Assembly (NCBI GenBank): GCA_037903355.1
Contig: JBAJFE010000042.1
Coordinates: 2,802,001 to 2,866,000 of the forward strand
Length of the DNA stretch: 64,000 nt
DNA from: Trichuris trichiura
Lineage: Eukaryota; Nematoda; Enoplea; Trichinellida; Trichuridae
Direction of reading: 5' to 3'
This document shows, one piece after another, positions 23,092 through 35,378 of the stretch. A model generated the notes under the pieces. It made no database searches, was not told where the DNA came from, and worked only from the letters and a program-made list of their open reading frames with translations. Position 1 is the stretch's first letter. The number at the start of each line of letters is the position of its first letter. A program made the translations under genes and the position numbers.

Positions 23092-23511
23092 AAGCGGTTT
23101 GCTAAATCTATGAACAACTCCAACATGCGGATTTTGGGGGTAGCAAAAAACTCGCGGATAAAGCATCAGAAGAATAAGCAAATGACTGCAATTCAAAGAG
23201 CGCTAGCTGCTGAGGAAGGCTTAGCGAAAACACTGTCGGAAAACAAATTGACGTTGGACAATCCATTTTTGTTCAGGGCCACATTGGGCTCTGCCTACTA
23301 CAGGATATGGACACTGAAGGTATGAATAGCGAAGAAAAGGACTGGTAACGTGCGGAACTATTTCTCAGAGCAATGAAAGATAACAAAGCCAGGCATGGAA
23401 TACTGTACATTTTTGAAAAGCTGCAGCGAGTCAACTTGCTTCCCCTCTTTCCCAGTTTCAACACGAACAGGAATAGGACGGGAAAACCTTCACGTCTCAC
23501 TTTCAATCAAT
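23092..23511 (+). pseudogene. coding-like sequence in two frames, unidentified
   Basis: After a TTTTCCAG acceptor the frame from about 23093 to 23322 is basic and helical (MTAIQRALAAEEGLAKTLSE). At about 23270-23340 a second frame takes over, passes a TAA at 23346-23348 and continues with a well-formed stretch (RAELFLRAMKDNKARHGIL) to TAA at about 23511. Either a frameshift and a nonsense codon have broken one gene, or an undetected intron joins them. No family recognised. Confidence 0.3.
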
Positions 23512-23710
23512 AAATTGCAAATACTCCTCATGTCGTGCAATTATTAGTCGTAAACTTGTCTCTTGTGTACATGTGTGCGTAATCGTGTGAAAATCGAATA
23601 ACGCATGACAAGAGCTGTACTAGAAAACATCATCCAATCATTCACAATGCAAAACAGTGAATGAAAGCGGACAAATCAACCGTACATAAACGTACAGCTA
23701 GTAATACTGA
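23512..23710. other. short intergenic stretch
   Basis: AT-rich spacer before the small membrane protein frame; nothing recognised. Confidence 0.4.
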
Positions 23711-23962
23711 ATGGGAGTTGAAGGCAGTAAAATTTTTGAACTGCCAAAAACTGCAAGCGGATTTTTAATCACGCGGGCACTTAGGGCCCACCCAACCTTC
23801 GCCTCGTTCATGACATATTGGATTTCCTTTCCGCTCTGCCTGTTGAACACGTTGATTGCAAGTTATTTGTTGGCCGCATGGACAGCCAGGAACGAGAGAA
23901 GTAAAGAAGAATTCGAACTTCTATACGCATCGATTGGAAAAACGTTTGCTACGACCACGTAA
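23711..23962 (+). CDS. small single-pass membrane protein, unidentified
   Basis: An intronless 83-codon frame starts at a true ATG. It has a polar N-terminus, an amphipathic stretch (FLITRALRAHPTFASFM), one strong membrane helix (YWISFPLCLLNTLIASYLLA, about residues 37-56) and a charged tail (ARNERSKEEFE). The layout resembles small mitochondrial inner-membrane subunits or assembly factors, but I cannot assign a family. It lies tail-to-tail with the PP2C gene, about 0.6 kb away. It could also be chance, as no neighbouring splice or promoter signals decide it. Confidence 0.45.
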   Translation: MGVEGSKIFELPKTASGFLITRALRAHPTFASFMTYWISFPLCLLNTLIASYLLAAWTARNERSKEEFELLYASIGKTFATTT

Positions 23963-24573
23963 CAACATAAGCTGTCAAATGCTGAGTAAGTCGGAAAGCT
24001 AGAACGTTGAAAGATGCCATTCAACGCAGCAAGCATCTCGCGTACTACGTCTGACGAGTACGGAGATAGTATTGACGCTCAAGCATCAAACAGCCACCGT
24101 TGATGCCTTTTTAACGAATGCGTTCGCTAGAAACGACACGCTTCGCGCAGAAAGCTTTCCATTGACAAATTTTCTAGCTTATAGCCAAGCGAAGCCTATT
24201 GGCATGATGGGCTCTTGTCAATTATCTTCTTACTCAGCGCCCTCTGACGATAATTGGAAGACGTACGGTTCGCTGAAATTTTTTACCAAAGAAGAGCCAC
24301 GGCGCATAGAAATGACGACGATACGCTGATGTAAGAGATCGTCACGAACATACAAAAACACGCGGAAGCTCTCTGGCGCAGTTGAATATCGAACGATGGA
24401 GTGCGTTAGCCCATTATGCTTGCTAATGCTATTTGAAGATTTATCTTGAGAGAGCTTAAAGGAAAAATCGAATCGATTGCCCGTAAACAAATTCAAAGAG
24501 ATTGTACCACCAATGGACAAGCACGATTGAACTTCGAAGGCGCTATATAGTGGGAAGCAAGCGAATTTCCTGT
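23963..24573. other. intergenic, 3' flank of PP2C
   Basis: Open frames on both strands overlap here (24072-24329 + and 24577-24230 -) but neither has an ATG-supported, family-like product. It is probably the PP2C 3' untranslated region and flank. Confidence 0.45.
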
Positions 24574-26550
24574 TCATACCTCCTCTTGCGCCGAGACCAA
24601 CGACTGGTCACCAACTGGAAGAAGGTCGCAAAGGATAGTAGTCTCCTCCTCTTCGGGGCAACTGCCGTAGATCCACACTGGCTGACCGTCCTTGTCGGGA
24701 GCCGACGAGGGACGCGGTTGGGCGCATTTCAATGCTAAACTTTTGTACGGCCTGTTTTGAATAAGACAAACCAAAATGACAGTCATATTGTCACAACCAA
24801 GTCCCCCCATTTGACAGTCTGGAGCTAAACATCGAGTGAGCAATTCTTCACAAATCTGAAACGTCCACTGGATAATGTTTAAAATGGGTACGGTAACTAA
24901 CTTACCACGTCCGGTTCCTTTTCAACCGCTATGCGTTCACGGCAAAAGTCCACAACTTCTTGGTTGGACAAAACGTCCCATATACCGTCGCAGGCGAGTA
25001 CAACGAATTCATCTTTGTCCGACAGATGCCAGCAACAAACGTCTGGCACGGCTGCAAGCAATTTTATTTGAAAAAAGAATTGACAAGGATGACTTGAAAA
25101 AGTAACACCAATCACTATCTGCTCTTCGGCGGGCTTTTCGTCATTACGTTTGTACATGAAATCGCCCAAAGCGCGAGACATGGCCAGATTGCCATTGACG
25201 CGGTTGAATTCGACCCAGCCGCCAGCGGCTATGATACGTTTGATCTCCAGTTCATTGATGGGCTTATGGTCTACGGTGAGTGGCCTTGCAAAGCCGTCGG
25301 AACTGACAACAGCTCTGGAATCGCCCACGTTGCCCTGAAATAGCAACTTGTCCACGCCAACGAGATTTACAAGGAATTTACACTAAAGTGAAATCGATTG
25401 CTGGTTCAGACTTTCGATATCTAATCGGAACTTGCACTCGAATCCTCCAATCGAGAGCGGCTCTGCTCCACGATCGCGATGGAGACTATTAAGCGTACTA
25501 GCTAATTTCAACTACTTGAAGCAAGCCATACTACAGCATTGGATGCAGGCGCAAAGTTGGAAATAAAAATATCCATCTAATTGACTAACAATGACGTTAC
25601 GGGTCGAGAGGGGATGACTACGCTTTACGCTAGAGCGAAGACTGCTTATGCTGGGGGGCTTCGTTCATAGAAAAAACAGAAATGAAACTTGCCAAACACG
25701 ATCGCAACGAAAAAACATGGTGGCGCGGCTAGAGAACATGACGTGGTTATGACCAAGCCAACTGGACGCCACCAAACAGTATAAGGAATGAAAATGGAAA
25801 CCAAAGCTACTTACGCAGTACAGGACACCGTCCTTGATGAGCACCACAACGGCCGTAGTACCAGTCATGTGTCCAGCATTATCCTCGCCTAAAAATGTAC
25901 AATGCAAGATCATATATGCAAATGATGAATTAATTTATAAAATAATTTTTTTCTCGAAAAGAAGATACACGTGGCGGTATACTGGTTGCTAGCAACGGAA
26001 CCTGAAGGCAAAAGAAGTGCACACGACTTACGGTGAAAAATTTCTTCGTCAGTTAACAAGTAACCCTCTCGTATGGCGTCTGCAATACGACCCTCTTCTA
26101 AAGGAGTTCATGAAAAATAATCATGACAACAACAGGACGGCAAACTGCAACCATAAGCTTTCGACTGAACTATGCGCTTGTGGAGATAATAGGAAGCGTA
26201 GCGAGCAACAGCGGCACCTGAACAAGTTTGGCAACACATGAATAAGCTAAACGAACACGGCACAAGTAGTACCTCCGTGACCATCGTAAACCCCAAAAAA
26301 GCTCAATCCTTCGTCTTCAGGCATGGCGAGCAGTTGGATATGAGCATCTTCCATACCTGGAACATTGCAGCGTTATAGTCAGCTGCATTAAGTTAAAAAC
26401 ACGTGAGGCGGATGCCCGTTACGATAACGTAAAATAAATTGAATTACTTATCCGCCATCCTTGCATTGATGAAGAACCAACTTTGTACAACTCATTGGCA
26501 CAACTCTCAGTAGATCGCTTCGTCACCGGTTCGCTGAGACTTGCTCCCAT
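24574..26550 (-). CDS. ppm-2: PP2C (PPM) Ser/Thr phosphatase, PPM-2-like, complete
   Basis: Eight exons: 26448-26550, 26273-26356, 26152-26217, 26032-26097, 25815-25888, 25109-25334, 24906-25051 and 24574-24855. All join in phase with introns of 50-480 bp and give 348 residues. PP2Cs are Mn/Mg-dependent phosphatases. Metal ligands and motifs are in place: MEDAH, VYDGHGG, SGTT-type HMTGTTAVVV, GNVGDSRAV, AAGGWVEFNRVNGNLAMSRA, LACDGIWDVLSNQEV and GCDNMTVI. The N-terminus MGASLSEP fits an N-myristoylation site. WVEFNRVNGNLA and LLTRCLAPDCQMGGLGCDN are typical of nematode PPM-2, reported to restrain the DLK-1 kinase pathway at synapses. The last exon ends GAGGAG|GTATGA, where the stop overlaps a donor-like site, so an alternative longer C-terminus is possible. 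Confidence 0.95.
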
Positions 26551-29500
26551 GGTGATTGATCAAAACCAAACAAAGTAACGTAAAGGCAATGTTAAAGCAT
26601 GCATAAAGGACTGTCCGCCTACGCTACCGGACCGCTGCAGCTAAGACTACGCATCGCAGTGTGCTCAATAAACGCCAGATGCGCAGGATATTTTACTTTT
26701 TGATGCTCAGGTTACAATTACAGTAAGTTTAAAGCATACCACTTCGTTAGCAAAAGAACGCTGAAGTAAATGCGAATCCAGCTGCCAGCAAAATCGTATT
26801 CTGACACTTTAAAATTCACTCGAATGGTTTCTAAGTTAGAAATAACAGTTTTATGAAGTTGGGCAAAGAGACTGGCATTTATTTTGTGCTCATATTGGAA
26901 GCTACCGCAGTGGGGCTGCTTGACTGAGCATTGGACATCGAAATTTTCAAGCAAAATTATACACTGCAATGTCTCTTGCGGACTCAATGCGCAAGCGGTC
27001 AGCTCTAAGGTGTTGAAACATTTTGCGAATAATTGGGTTCCTAGTTGTTAGAAAAGGCTTGTTTTGCTCTGCTGAAAAATTGCTGGTCAAAAAGAATCGA
27101 ATTGAAGTTACAGGAATTGCGAAAAAGAGACTTATTGCATTCCGAATGCTTCGCTCTGAACATTAGGTAAGCTTACGAGAATTACTTTTCGTCTTATCAC
27201 TCAAGGACACATATATTCTTCGCCTGCTTTGCGTCGGGGGATGATGGCTTCAGTTTCATAGGAAATGATTTCCAGCTGAGAGATGCTCAACTCCACTCAG
27301 CTTAAACGCTTGCTCGGAGGACGTGATTTTTCCCCGAGCAGATTACACCTCTGCATTGCGGCAGAAATTTAAGAAATCAATATCATCAAGCTGTCAAAGT
27401 AAATGCGGAGCTGCTAGTTTACTTAAAAGCAAACCGGCTACCGCTCTTACAAAAGCGGTTCTTTCCCTCGGAGTATGAACGCGATCGAAATACCACTTAA
27501 TTCACCAATTTTTGTAAAACAACTTTAAAAGATGGTCCTTTTGAGAACTGACGGGCAAATGTTGACGGCCGAAACCGCTTGAAAAATTCAATTAGGAGCG
27601 ACAAGTGCCAGCCAGTTAAGCACTGCCACGAAGCTACCAGGTTACTCATGCCAACTTAAGGTGCTTGTTTTTCCTTGTACGAATTTTAACTTTTGCCTAC
27701 TCTTCAAGACACGAGGGCCATTGAAATGACTTCGTGTTGGTAAGTCCTCCACTTGGAGTCAACAGCATTGCTAAAGCGCTTCTTTTGAACATTTCCCAGT
27801 GTTGTTAGAGAGATAACCCGAAAGATCGACTTCATGGCACAGAAGAATATTGAGCATTGAATAATAATAGGCGCTAATGAAGAAAGACAGCAACCGAAAC
27901 ATGTAAGACGTTTCCAGAAAGCAAGCTTCTAGGAAAGCTCAGAGATAGTCAACTTTGTACCATGGATAACGTTAAATATTAAACGCGTACGATTGTACGC
28001 AATTCTATTATAAAGATAGCAAGTATCGATTGGGCAATGTATAAAGTTCATGGTTAGTCGAACGAAAGCATTGTAGCCTCGCTGCTCAGCCTACTGCGGA
28101 AATATCTTTAAATAATTGCTATCCTTATAAACTAAGACTTACAACGGTGTTTAATACGCGCTACAAAAATCCCGTAGTGCCCAAAAAACCGCAGTATGCG
28201 GACAGACGAAGACGGTCCAACTTCACGAACTGTCATTAAGGTTCAACAGTAAGAGTAGTAAAAAAAAGAATTCAATTACTACAATGATACAAACAAGTCC
28301 ATTAAGCAAGGAAATGGAACTAGCTAGACAGCTTTGTCCGCAACTAGAAAGTTCAGAAACGAAGATCAATAGGGGACCGGAAGTACATTACACGCTTTAC
28401 CGAAATGGGTCTGTCGCCGTTTCACCGCTTTTCAGCAAATTCGTCGATAATGCCCTCTATACTGCGCAAGACCAAACTCGACGTTGCATTTGGAGAAATG
28501 ACAATAAAAATCTCTGAATGACAGCTGTCACGAGTTCTATTGATAGTAAAATCACCCGGCGGTTATCTCAAAAATCAGCACCATGATTCCTAACGGCTGC
28601 GAAACTTAGATCGAACACATTTGTTGTCCGCTTGGACCGCACTGCTTAGCTAAACAATTTTGCATAGGCAGCTTGCACCGATTGATTACTCCAAGACGGA
28701 AGCAGCGGAAGGTTTCGAAACTTTTTCTTGAGACAACCTTGAATGGCGAAACAAAACCAACCGTAAGAGGACGACGAGCAAAAACGGCAATGTTGCATTT
28801 CACGAACAGGATACGCAAAAAATTGATTGCAATGCGCCGATGAGAGCTTTTTTGAAAAGATAGCCAATGGAAGAAAATTTCATCGACCCGACTCTGCTCT
28901 TAATCAAGACAGCTTCAATCTGATTAAAGCGGGAAGGACAAACTGCGTGGAATATAAAGAAAAGCAGTCGTGACAAGAAAAAGTTATTGGATGCGCAACA
29001 TGCGCTTTGTGCTGCCAGAAAAAGAACGGCAACTTTAGACTACTCATGAATATTCCTGTTTCATAGCTTTATTAAAGGTAACTATTAATAAGAAACTTAG
29101 CTAGCAGTCACAACATATTTTCATAAATTAGCTTTAGACCGCGATACGAAATACTGCTTGCCATACTGTCGAGTGATATTTATATCAATTTGAATAAGTA
29201 ATTTTTTATTTAGACAATTCAATTTAGACACGGTTGTTCCATTTGACAGGCATTGCGTTTGCTCTCGCTTGGCAACGCGCACTGACAAACTGGTAAATAT
29301 CAATAGCGCATTAACCCTCCATCGTTACAAGCAGGATACGCTTTTCCGCTAGTCAAATTCAGAATCGCTTTTTTTGTTCAAAAGACAAGGATAAGGTTTT
29401 CTGTAAGGAATCCTAAAAGCGCTTAACACAGTCAGTTGATCTACAACAGAAAAAAACAGGCTTAAATATATTAAAAATGCATAAAATTCCGTAGCGCTGT

Positions 29501-31743
29501 ACATTCCATTCTACGTAGGCAATCTGCTTCTTTCGATTACTCAGCATTTGTAAACACCTTGTAACGGGCTGAAACGTTTTCGTGACGTTAACTTTTAACT
29601 ACCGTTAAACCCATTATATACCAAACCGTTTTTATGTTTAACTGTTTTTATTACGGATCTACTGTCACGTTGATACGAACAATAAACGAAAACTTTCCTC
29701 CGGAGCTTCGTTGGAGCGGTAATAAATAGAAATGATTGAAATGTTTAGATGCGTATGCTGCTTACTCTGATGTTAAACCAGCTTCTGACTAGCCAACGGT
29801 TATCAGTTATTTATACTAACAAAACATTAAAAGAATTACTGTTCATCAGGAAAAGCCATTAACGCGGAATCAAGCGAGCATCAAAACACGCACTGCTGAA
29901 AACGTAATGCTTCCCACAGCGCACTCATGAACTTCTCTGTACGAAGCACAAAATGATAAGGCTGCCTACACTCTCAAAGAATAGTCGCCAGGTGTGGATC
30001 TCGGCAAATCCGAGAAGTTTAAAAAGTATTCTCAAGGCCAACATACACGTAGCAAATTGTTGTCTCAAAAGTGCAAATGAAGCCAGTAAATGAAGAGATA
30101 AACAAAGCTTTGACCTTTTCCCACCTGAAAGTTAGAAAGTGCCAAAATTCGTTTATGTACTACAGAATCTTATTTCCAGGAATCCCGCCATCCCTTAATT
30201 CTGAAACTAAGCTTAGAGCGTCAAAGCGTTCAATCTGAGCGAAATAGAAAAGTAGACATGCAAATGCATGCACACGCACCTTTTTCTCACATACAAGATG
30301 TATACCTGACTTGAAAAGCTTAAGCACATCAAAGAGGGCATACGTGCAGCAAAGGAAGCAAACCTTGAATATTATGTGTGTGATAACTTTCCCGCTGACT
30401 AAAAAATAATTTATGTCGTACTTTCCCGTTTAGCTCAGAGGAATAACTATCTCAGCGCCCTCAGCAAACTGTCAAGCTAAGCAAACGCCTGACGCCAACC
30501 TTGCTTTATTAGAATGGCATCGATGGAAGCAACAAACGGTGAGCTTGCGTTGTAGAACACCTTAAATATTAGCAGTTTTCATGATTTCTCTGACTCCAGC
30601 AGAATAATCTCACGTTCGACCTGTTTTATGTATATCTGATAATAGGGGCGTTTTCGGGATTCGTTTGACTCCGTTGTCAGCGTTTTGAAAATAATACTGA
30701 CAACGAGAGCAGACGAATCCCGAAAACTCCTCTAATACCAAAACTTAAATAAAACGGCTCAAACGTGTCAAAGGTGTCTGAATATGAAAAATTATACGCT
30801 CGTTACAGAGCACAATCCTGTAACCAATAGCTACGTGCTACCAATTACTCTTGGCTTAGCTGTAAGCATATCCTAAGATTAAGAGACAAAAATGTAAGGC
30901 GGATTTTCCACTGTGCTGCTGATCTGCGTACGGAAACCGCTGATTTGTAAAAGTGACTGCGAAGTACATAAAAAGGCGGAATAACTTAAAAATAGAGCTC
31001 TGATGCGCGAGTGACACGTACTCCAAGAAAGGTAAAAGGAATACCGCTCACTCCAAGAGCACTGTCAGCACTTCTAGCTTTCGAATGGATGAATTCTTGA
31101 GTCATTCTAATCCGCGGGTACCTACACTTACCGTTACGGGTTATTGTGAAAATAAAAGTTTTGGGAACGATTTAAAATTAACCTTCATACCTGCGTAATC
31201 AGTCCACCAAAGATAGAACGCTTTTACATCGCATGTTCATGGGCAGCTGGCCATTGTTGCTTTCGATCTAACCAACAATGAGAAACCAACATTTGCACAT
31301 AACGTTATCGAAATTAAATTTGAAAATTATTGAAAATGAAAATTTTCATTCTTTTTGCACCAGTTCACAAAATTATTGCTAATAGCTTACGCTAATTAAT
31401 GTGCTATACATTTTCGAGGACCGCGTATGTTCTACTGCTGAAGAATACTACAACACGATTACTATAACGACAAAATATGGGTTATTTAAGCCTATGTTGT
31501 TAGTCAAAGCGTCCAGTTGACATACTAAGTTTCACACATCTAATTCGATCAAGGATTACATACAATTTAACCAAATAATTTCTACGCTAACAATGTGAGT
31601 GTGGAAAAGTAGAAATAAGGAAACAATGCACTTAGAAACGAATCTTTGCAACACCGGTTGGCTCAAACACGTGAAATGGACTAGGGAGGCAATCCCCTTT
31701 CAGGGTAACCGGGTGACCTGCGAGATTCCGCGAAAACAATTTG
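26551..31743. other. gene-poor 5-kb interval
   Basis: No family-level gene was found. Notable items are an 89-codon minus-strand frame at 26987-26718 without an ATG start, the 26-bp repeat at 26701-26726, a small + strand frame 28284-28517 and the imperfect hairpin at 30638-30738. Composition is AT-rich throughout. Confidence 0.45.
30638..30738. repeat. imperfect hairpin of about 40-bp arms
   Basis: The left arm has GCGTTTTCGGGATTCGT and CCGTTGTCAG; the right arm has the reverse complements CTGACAACG and ACGAATCCCGAAAAC, around a loop of about 16 bp. Mismatches suggest an old hairpin element (MITE-like) or a hairpin RNA source. Confidence 0.6.
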
Positions 31744-32368
31744 CTACGCCTGAATTTTTTTGGCGGCTACCTGCTTAGCTGCAGTACGACTAGGTCCTTT
31801 TTCAAGCGAACCCAGCTGTCGACAATCCGACGGGCGATTACGCCTTTTGCCGCTAAGGCCAATCCCGAATGGAGTTACGGATATTTGAAAGTAACTCGAA
31901 ACGGCACTTCCTTTCGTTGGTTCGGCTACTACACGACTGGTCTGCATCTGCTCGCTTTGATCCCTCGAATCGTGCGACGAAGGACTGTCGAAATTCGTAA
32001 CCGTTATCTGAACATTTGGATGGCGAGTATTGTGGCATTCGGTTTCATCGCTATTAACCATTGCACCTGCAATTCTGGGCTATTAGAAAAGAAATAACAG
32101 TAACTAGCGATTGAACACCTTTTTGTCGCTTTGCGCGACTGCTAGAAGAACTGTGAACAGTCATAGGAATTATCGTATAGCAATGGGTGTCCTGTGGGCG
32201 TAGGACTTGTTGCACCGGTGGTGGCGAAGGTGTTGGCGTAGGAAAGAACGAGTCGTGAAAATCAGATCCCGAAGCTAACGGATGCCGCAAACCGGTCACT
32301 GCCGCCTCAATCGATCGGCCTAACGCACTTCCAACATCATCCCTGACGCTCTCTTCGCTTACTTTAAA
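31744..32368 (-). CDS. unidentified Ser/Pro-rich protein, two exons (partial)
   Basis: Exon 32119-32368 (acceptor TATATTTGCAG, donor AAAAAG|GTGTTC) and exon 31744-32066 (acceptor CAGAATTGCAG) join in phase across a 52-bp intron. Local G+C rises compared with the flanks, as expected for coding DNA. The product begins with an amphipathic stretch (SVRDDVGSALGRSIEAAV), then FFPTPTPSPPP, poly-Ser, and a hydrophilic region with SSYFQISVTPFGIGLSGKRR. It either ends at the stop at 31744 or splices at CAG|GTAGCC (31771/31770). It is mostly disordered in character, perhaps a regulatory or adaptor protein; the FQISVTP stretch only faintly recalls the conserved box of TSC-22 proteins. Upstream exons are not identified. 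Confidence 0.45.
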
Positions 32369-33752
32369 CTGCAAATATAGCTGAATTGAAGAAGATAGAT
32401 ATAGATTGCAGAAGATAAATTGTATAGATTAATTTAGTTCAAGAAATAAGCTTCGTTAGTATGACAACAAATATCTGTTGAAATTACTACAGAACACGTT
32501 AATAAGATTCCAGTTTGTGGATTTTAAAACTACAAGATGTCTCTTGAAAAAGATCAGTTGGACAGAACGAACGTAATTCAGAAAACCGTAAAGAATCACT
32601 GCAAACTGAAACATTCTGCGCGAAGTAAAACTTTCTGACTTCACGGTTAAACCAATTGAATGGCGACGTCGCACTCGCTACCTACATTAATTTTTAGTAC
32701 CGCTGAGGAGGGGTTACGCGCGGTCCGAAAGCTACGGCCGTTCTCTAAAGGTTTTTTGCATTTTTCAACGGGAAAATCTCCGTACGAACAAACAATTCAA
32801 ACTTTTCCCTTTTAGCCTTTTCAATAAAAAATGGGCGAATATCGTAACTGCTTAATAAGAAAACATACGCTCGTTACAAGAAATCCAATTTTCAATATTT
32901 TTAAAGTTTAAGCCCACCTGCGTGAAGACATGTATGCCCTATGGTAGCAAGAGAAATCTCGTAAGTCCCACACAATATATAGTATAAACAATTTCATAGC
33001 GCCTTAAAATGCTAAGGTGTAAGGCTACGAGAAAATAAACCAACACATTACGTAACTTGTTCGCGTGTCAGTCTCCTTTAGGTGCCTCTAATGTTTGCCT
33101 ATTTAGTAATCTTAATTTTCAGAAGAAACGATACCGATCCTTTCACGGCATTCGTGTCGCAGATAGCCGAAGTCAACTGACTTAGCTAGTTCTTGCCTTT
33201 AATAAGGAAGTCAAAATGTTTCGATCGGCAATGCTGCTTTAAGAATTTATCATTTAAATTCATGCATGCAGGTCCAACCAACATATAGCCCAGTACAATC
33301 CCACTACTTTTCAGCCAATTTCTCCGTTTGTGAAAGAACTACTGGATCGGAGGAGCAGCAACTGTTCATATCACGTGTGCAAATGACTAGGAAGTCAAAA
33401 GAGTTTGAGCAGCTAATGTCATATCTTAATTTTTTCGCATACAGTACCAACATCGATATATGTCCTAGATTTGCAGTTGAGATCTGCCCAACTATTTTTG
33501 CGGATGGTTCCTCTTTAACATCATAGTCACGGTAACTTTCCTTATAAATGATTACGTAATCTACTGACAAATAATACAATCAAACTATTGACAGTTACAT
33601 GGTGGCCATTTAAATCACTCACTTTTTATATACAGAAATTTGAAAACTGAAAACCGTAAGACAACGCAAAAAAGGCCATGACATGTTTCCCGAACACTCT
33701 AAATTTCTAAAGTAAACTTATTCGAAACTTGAGGGGAAAATGGGAATCTTGG
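32369..33752. other. no recognisable gene
   Basis: AT-rich DNA with small frames on both strands (for example 33266-33526 +) and no recognisable features. Confidence 0.45.
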
Positions 33753-34070
33753 CTAGGTAAGCCGAAGCCTACACATAAGGATTCTACATGCATCATTATT
33801 CTTCTTTTTTAGTTTAGGCTTAGGCGGTATACACCAAAAGTAATCAAGGTTGGCGATCCAAGATTTTTCGGGATTTCGGACCGTAACGATGTTCCACATA
33901 TAAACGGAAGCTACCTGACCAGTGATTGCTATAGGAAAAAATAACTTCTTATGGGTTAGCGCTTTTTTCCAATCTTTTGTACCAACAGCGTACATTTCTT
34001 CCAGATCCGCGCCAGAATTAAGTGCAGTGGGAATTCTCTCGACGAAGAACAGGCCAAGTAAACGACCCGC
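33753..34070 (-). CDS. unidentified exon, 105 codons (partial)
   Basis: A long minus-strand exon after a TTTTAATTAG acceptor, phase 0, ending in TAG. It reads GRLLGLFFVERIPTAL, then EEMYAVGTKDWKKALTH, a hydrophobic stretch FFPIAITGQVASVYMW, and a lysine-rich tail (PPKPKLKKK). The alternation of charged loops and a possible membrane segment looks protein-like, but I recognise no family and found no upstream exon. The last 15 codons may be intron if a donor near the lysine tract is used. Confidence 0.4.
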   Translation of the reverse strand, partial: AGRLLGLFFVERIPTALNSGADLEEMYAVGTKDWKKALTHKKLFFPIAITGQVASVYMWNIVTVRNPEKSWIANLDYFWCIPPKPKLKKKNNDACRILMCRLRLT

Positions 34071-34680
34071 CTAATTAAAACGACCGAAACTGACAAATCA
34101 TAACGCTCATTGTGCTAGCATTCATCAGGAGGAATCGATGTGAAAAATTAGGTGCAATATTTTCAAGTCACCTACTTTTTTCAAGAAAACATCTGAAGTT
34201 GAGAGCGTAGATGAACTCAACGGACTTAACGCAAGGTCTCAAACATACTGAACTCCGTCAGCTAACCTTTCGTTGAACACTGAATAGAACCTAAGCATAA
34301 GCACCTTGGAGAAAATCAATAGATCAAACGATCTACGGCCATACTGACTACACAAAATGCGTCCGCAAGTCACATACTGAACAAGCAGCTTCCCGTAAGG
34401 GGGCAGCAACATTTCGTGGTTTACTGCACTATATTGATTTTTCTAAAAAGATGTTAAATATACAAAGAAAGCGGCCACCACACTAACAAGTGGACCTGCA
34501 AACTTAACCATGAAAATACATTCAAACATTTTTATTCTACCAGTTGCCTAAGATTAAGAGTTCCACTCGGGACAGTAAGACGAAGCGTGAAGCGCTCTGT
34601 TCTTCTAAAGTTATGCCAAGCAATTAAGGCTGAGTACCTCATCACTTGAAATTGAAACAGTAATACAAAGCATAAGTTAA
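34071..34680. other. no recognisable gene
   Basis: AT-rich spacer; nothing recognised. Confidence 0.4.
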
Positions 34681-34774
34681 CACGAATTTCAATAATTCCT
34701 AGAAGCATAAGCGTAAGAAACAAGAAACATTTGTTGATATACGCTTATGCTTCTAGGAATTATTGAAATTCGTG
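34681..34774. repeat. perfect 35-bp inverted repeat with 24-nt loop
   Basis: Bases 34681-34715 are the exact reverse complement of 34740-34774. Such a perfect stem implies recent origin or selection: a young hairpin element, a fold-back duplication, or a small-RNA precursor. No matching copy was found elsewhere in the window. Confidence 0.9.
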
Positions 34775-35378
34775 CTTCCACTCCCACTATTCTTTGTTCA
34801 GTGATACTGTCAATTAAGCAGAAAGCTGATCGCGCGCCATCGACTACCTCAAAAGACTTCGACATGCAAGCAGGAAATAGAAGATATTTTTCATAACGCA
34901 GAAATTTTCTCAGGTAAACAATGCCTAAAGAAAAATAGGCTACGCCACGTACGCACAATGAAGGCAAATAAAAATGTGAGAGGCAGGTGCTTGGTGAATC
35001 GGAATGATCTCGACGTGTGCCGAAGTGCAATTGTAGTAAATTAAATTTTTCCAATATTGATTAACCAGCGAGGCGCCGCATTGAGATAAGTAGTCGTTGC
35101 GCCCGTTTCTACTGTTCAAATCAATGAAATGAAAAGGTAGCAAGAATCATCAATGCTTTAATTTTTTTTTAAATTATAGATTGGTCTGACATTGCATTTC
35201 GACAATGAGTAAAGGCAAAGTGAAATTATTCAACGACTGTTCGAAAGGAACCGCTCGATCGGATCAGCACCTGTTGACACCGTATTTTCCAAATTTTTAA
35301 GAGTTCAATAAAACTTAAGCATCTAATTTTTTACTTTATTACTCTGAAATTGGTGTCAATGCTGAAATCTAACTTAAT
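34775..35378. other. no recognisable gene
   Basis: 3' flank of the RING ligase gene. On the minus strand an AATAAA lies at about 35333-35340, just past the proposed stop, and fits its polyadenylation signal. Confidence 0.5.

Noticed and set aside
24897..25355. single 152-codon PP2C frame
   Set aside because: It reads through the 57-bp intron 25052-25108. The spliced model restores IVI-AVPDV and fits the family.
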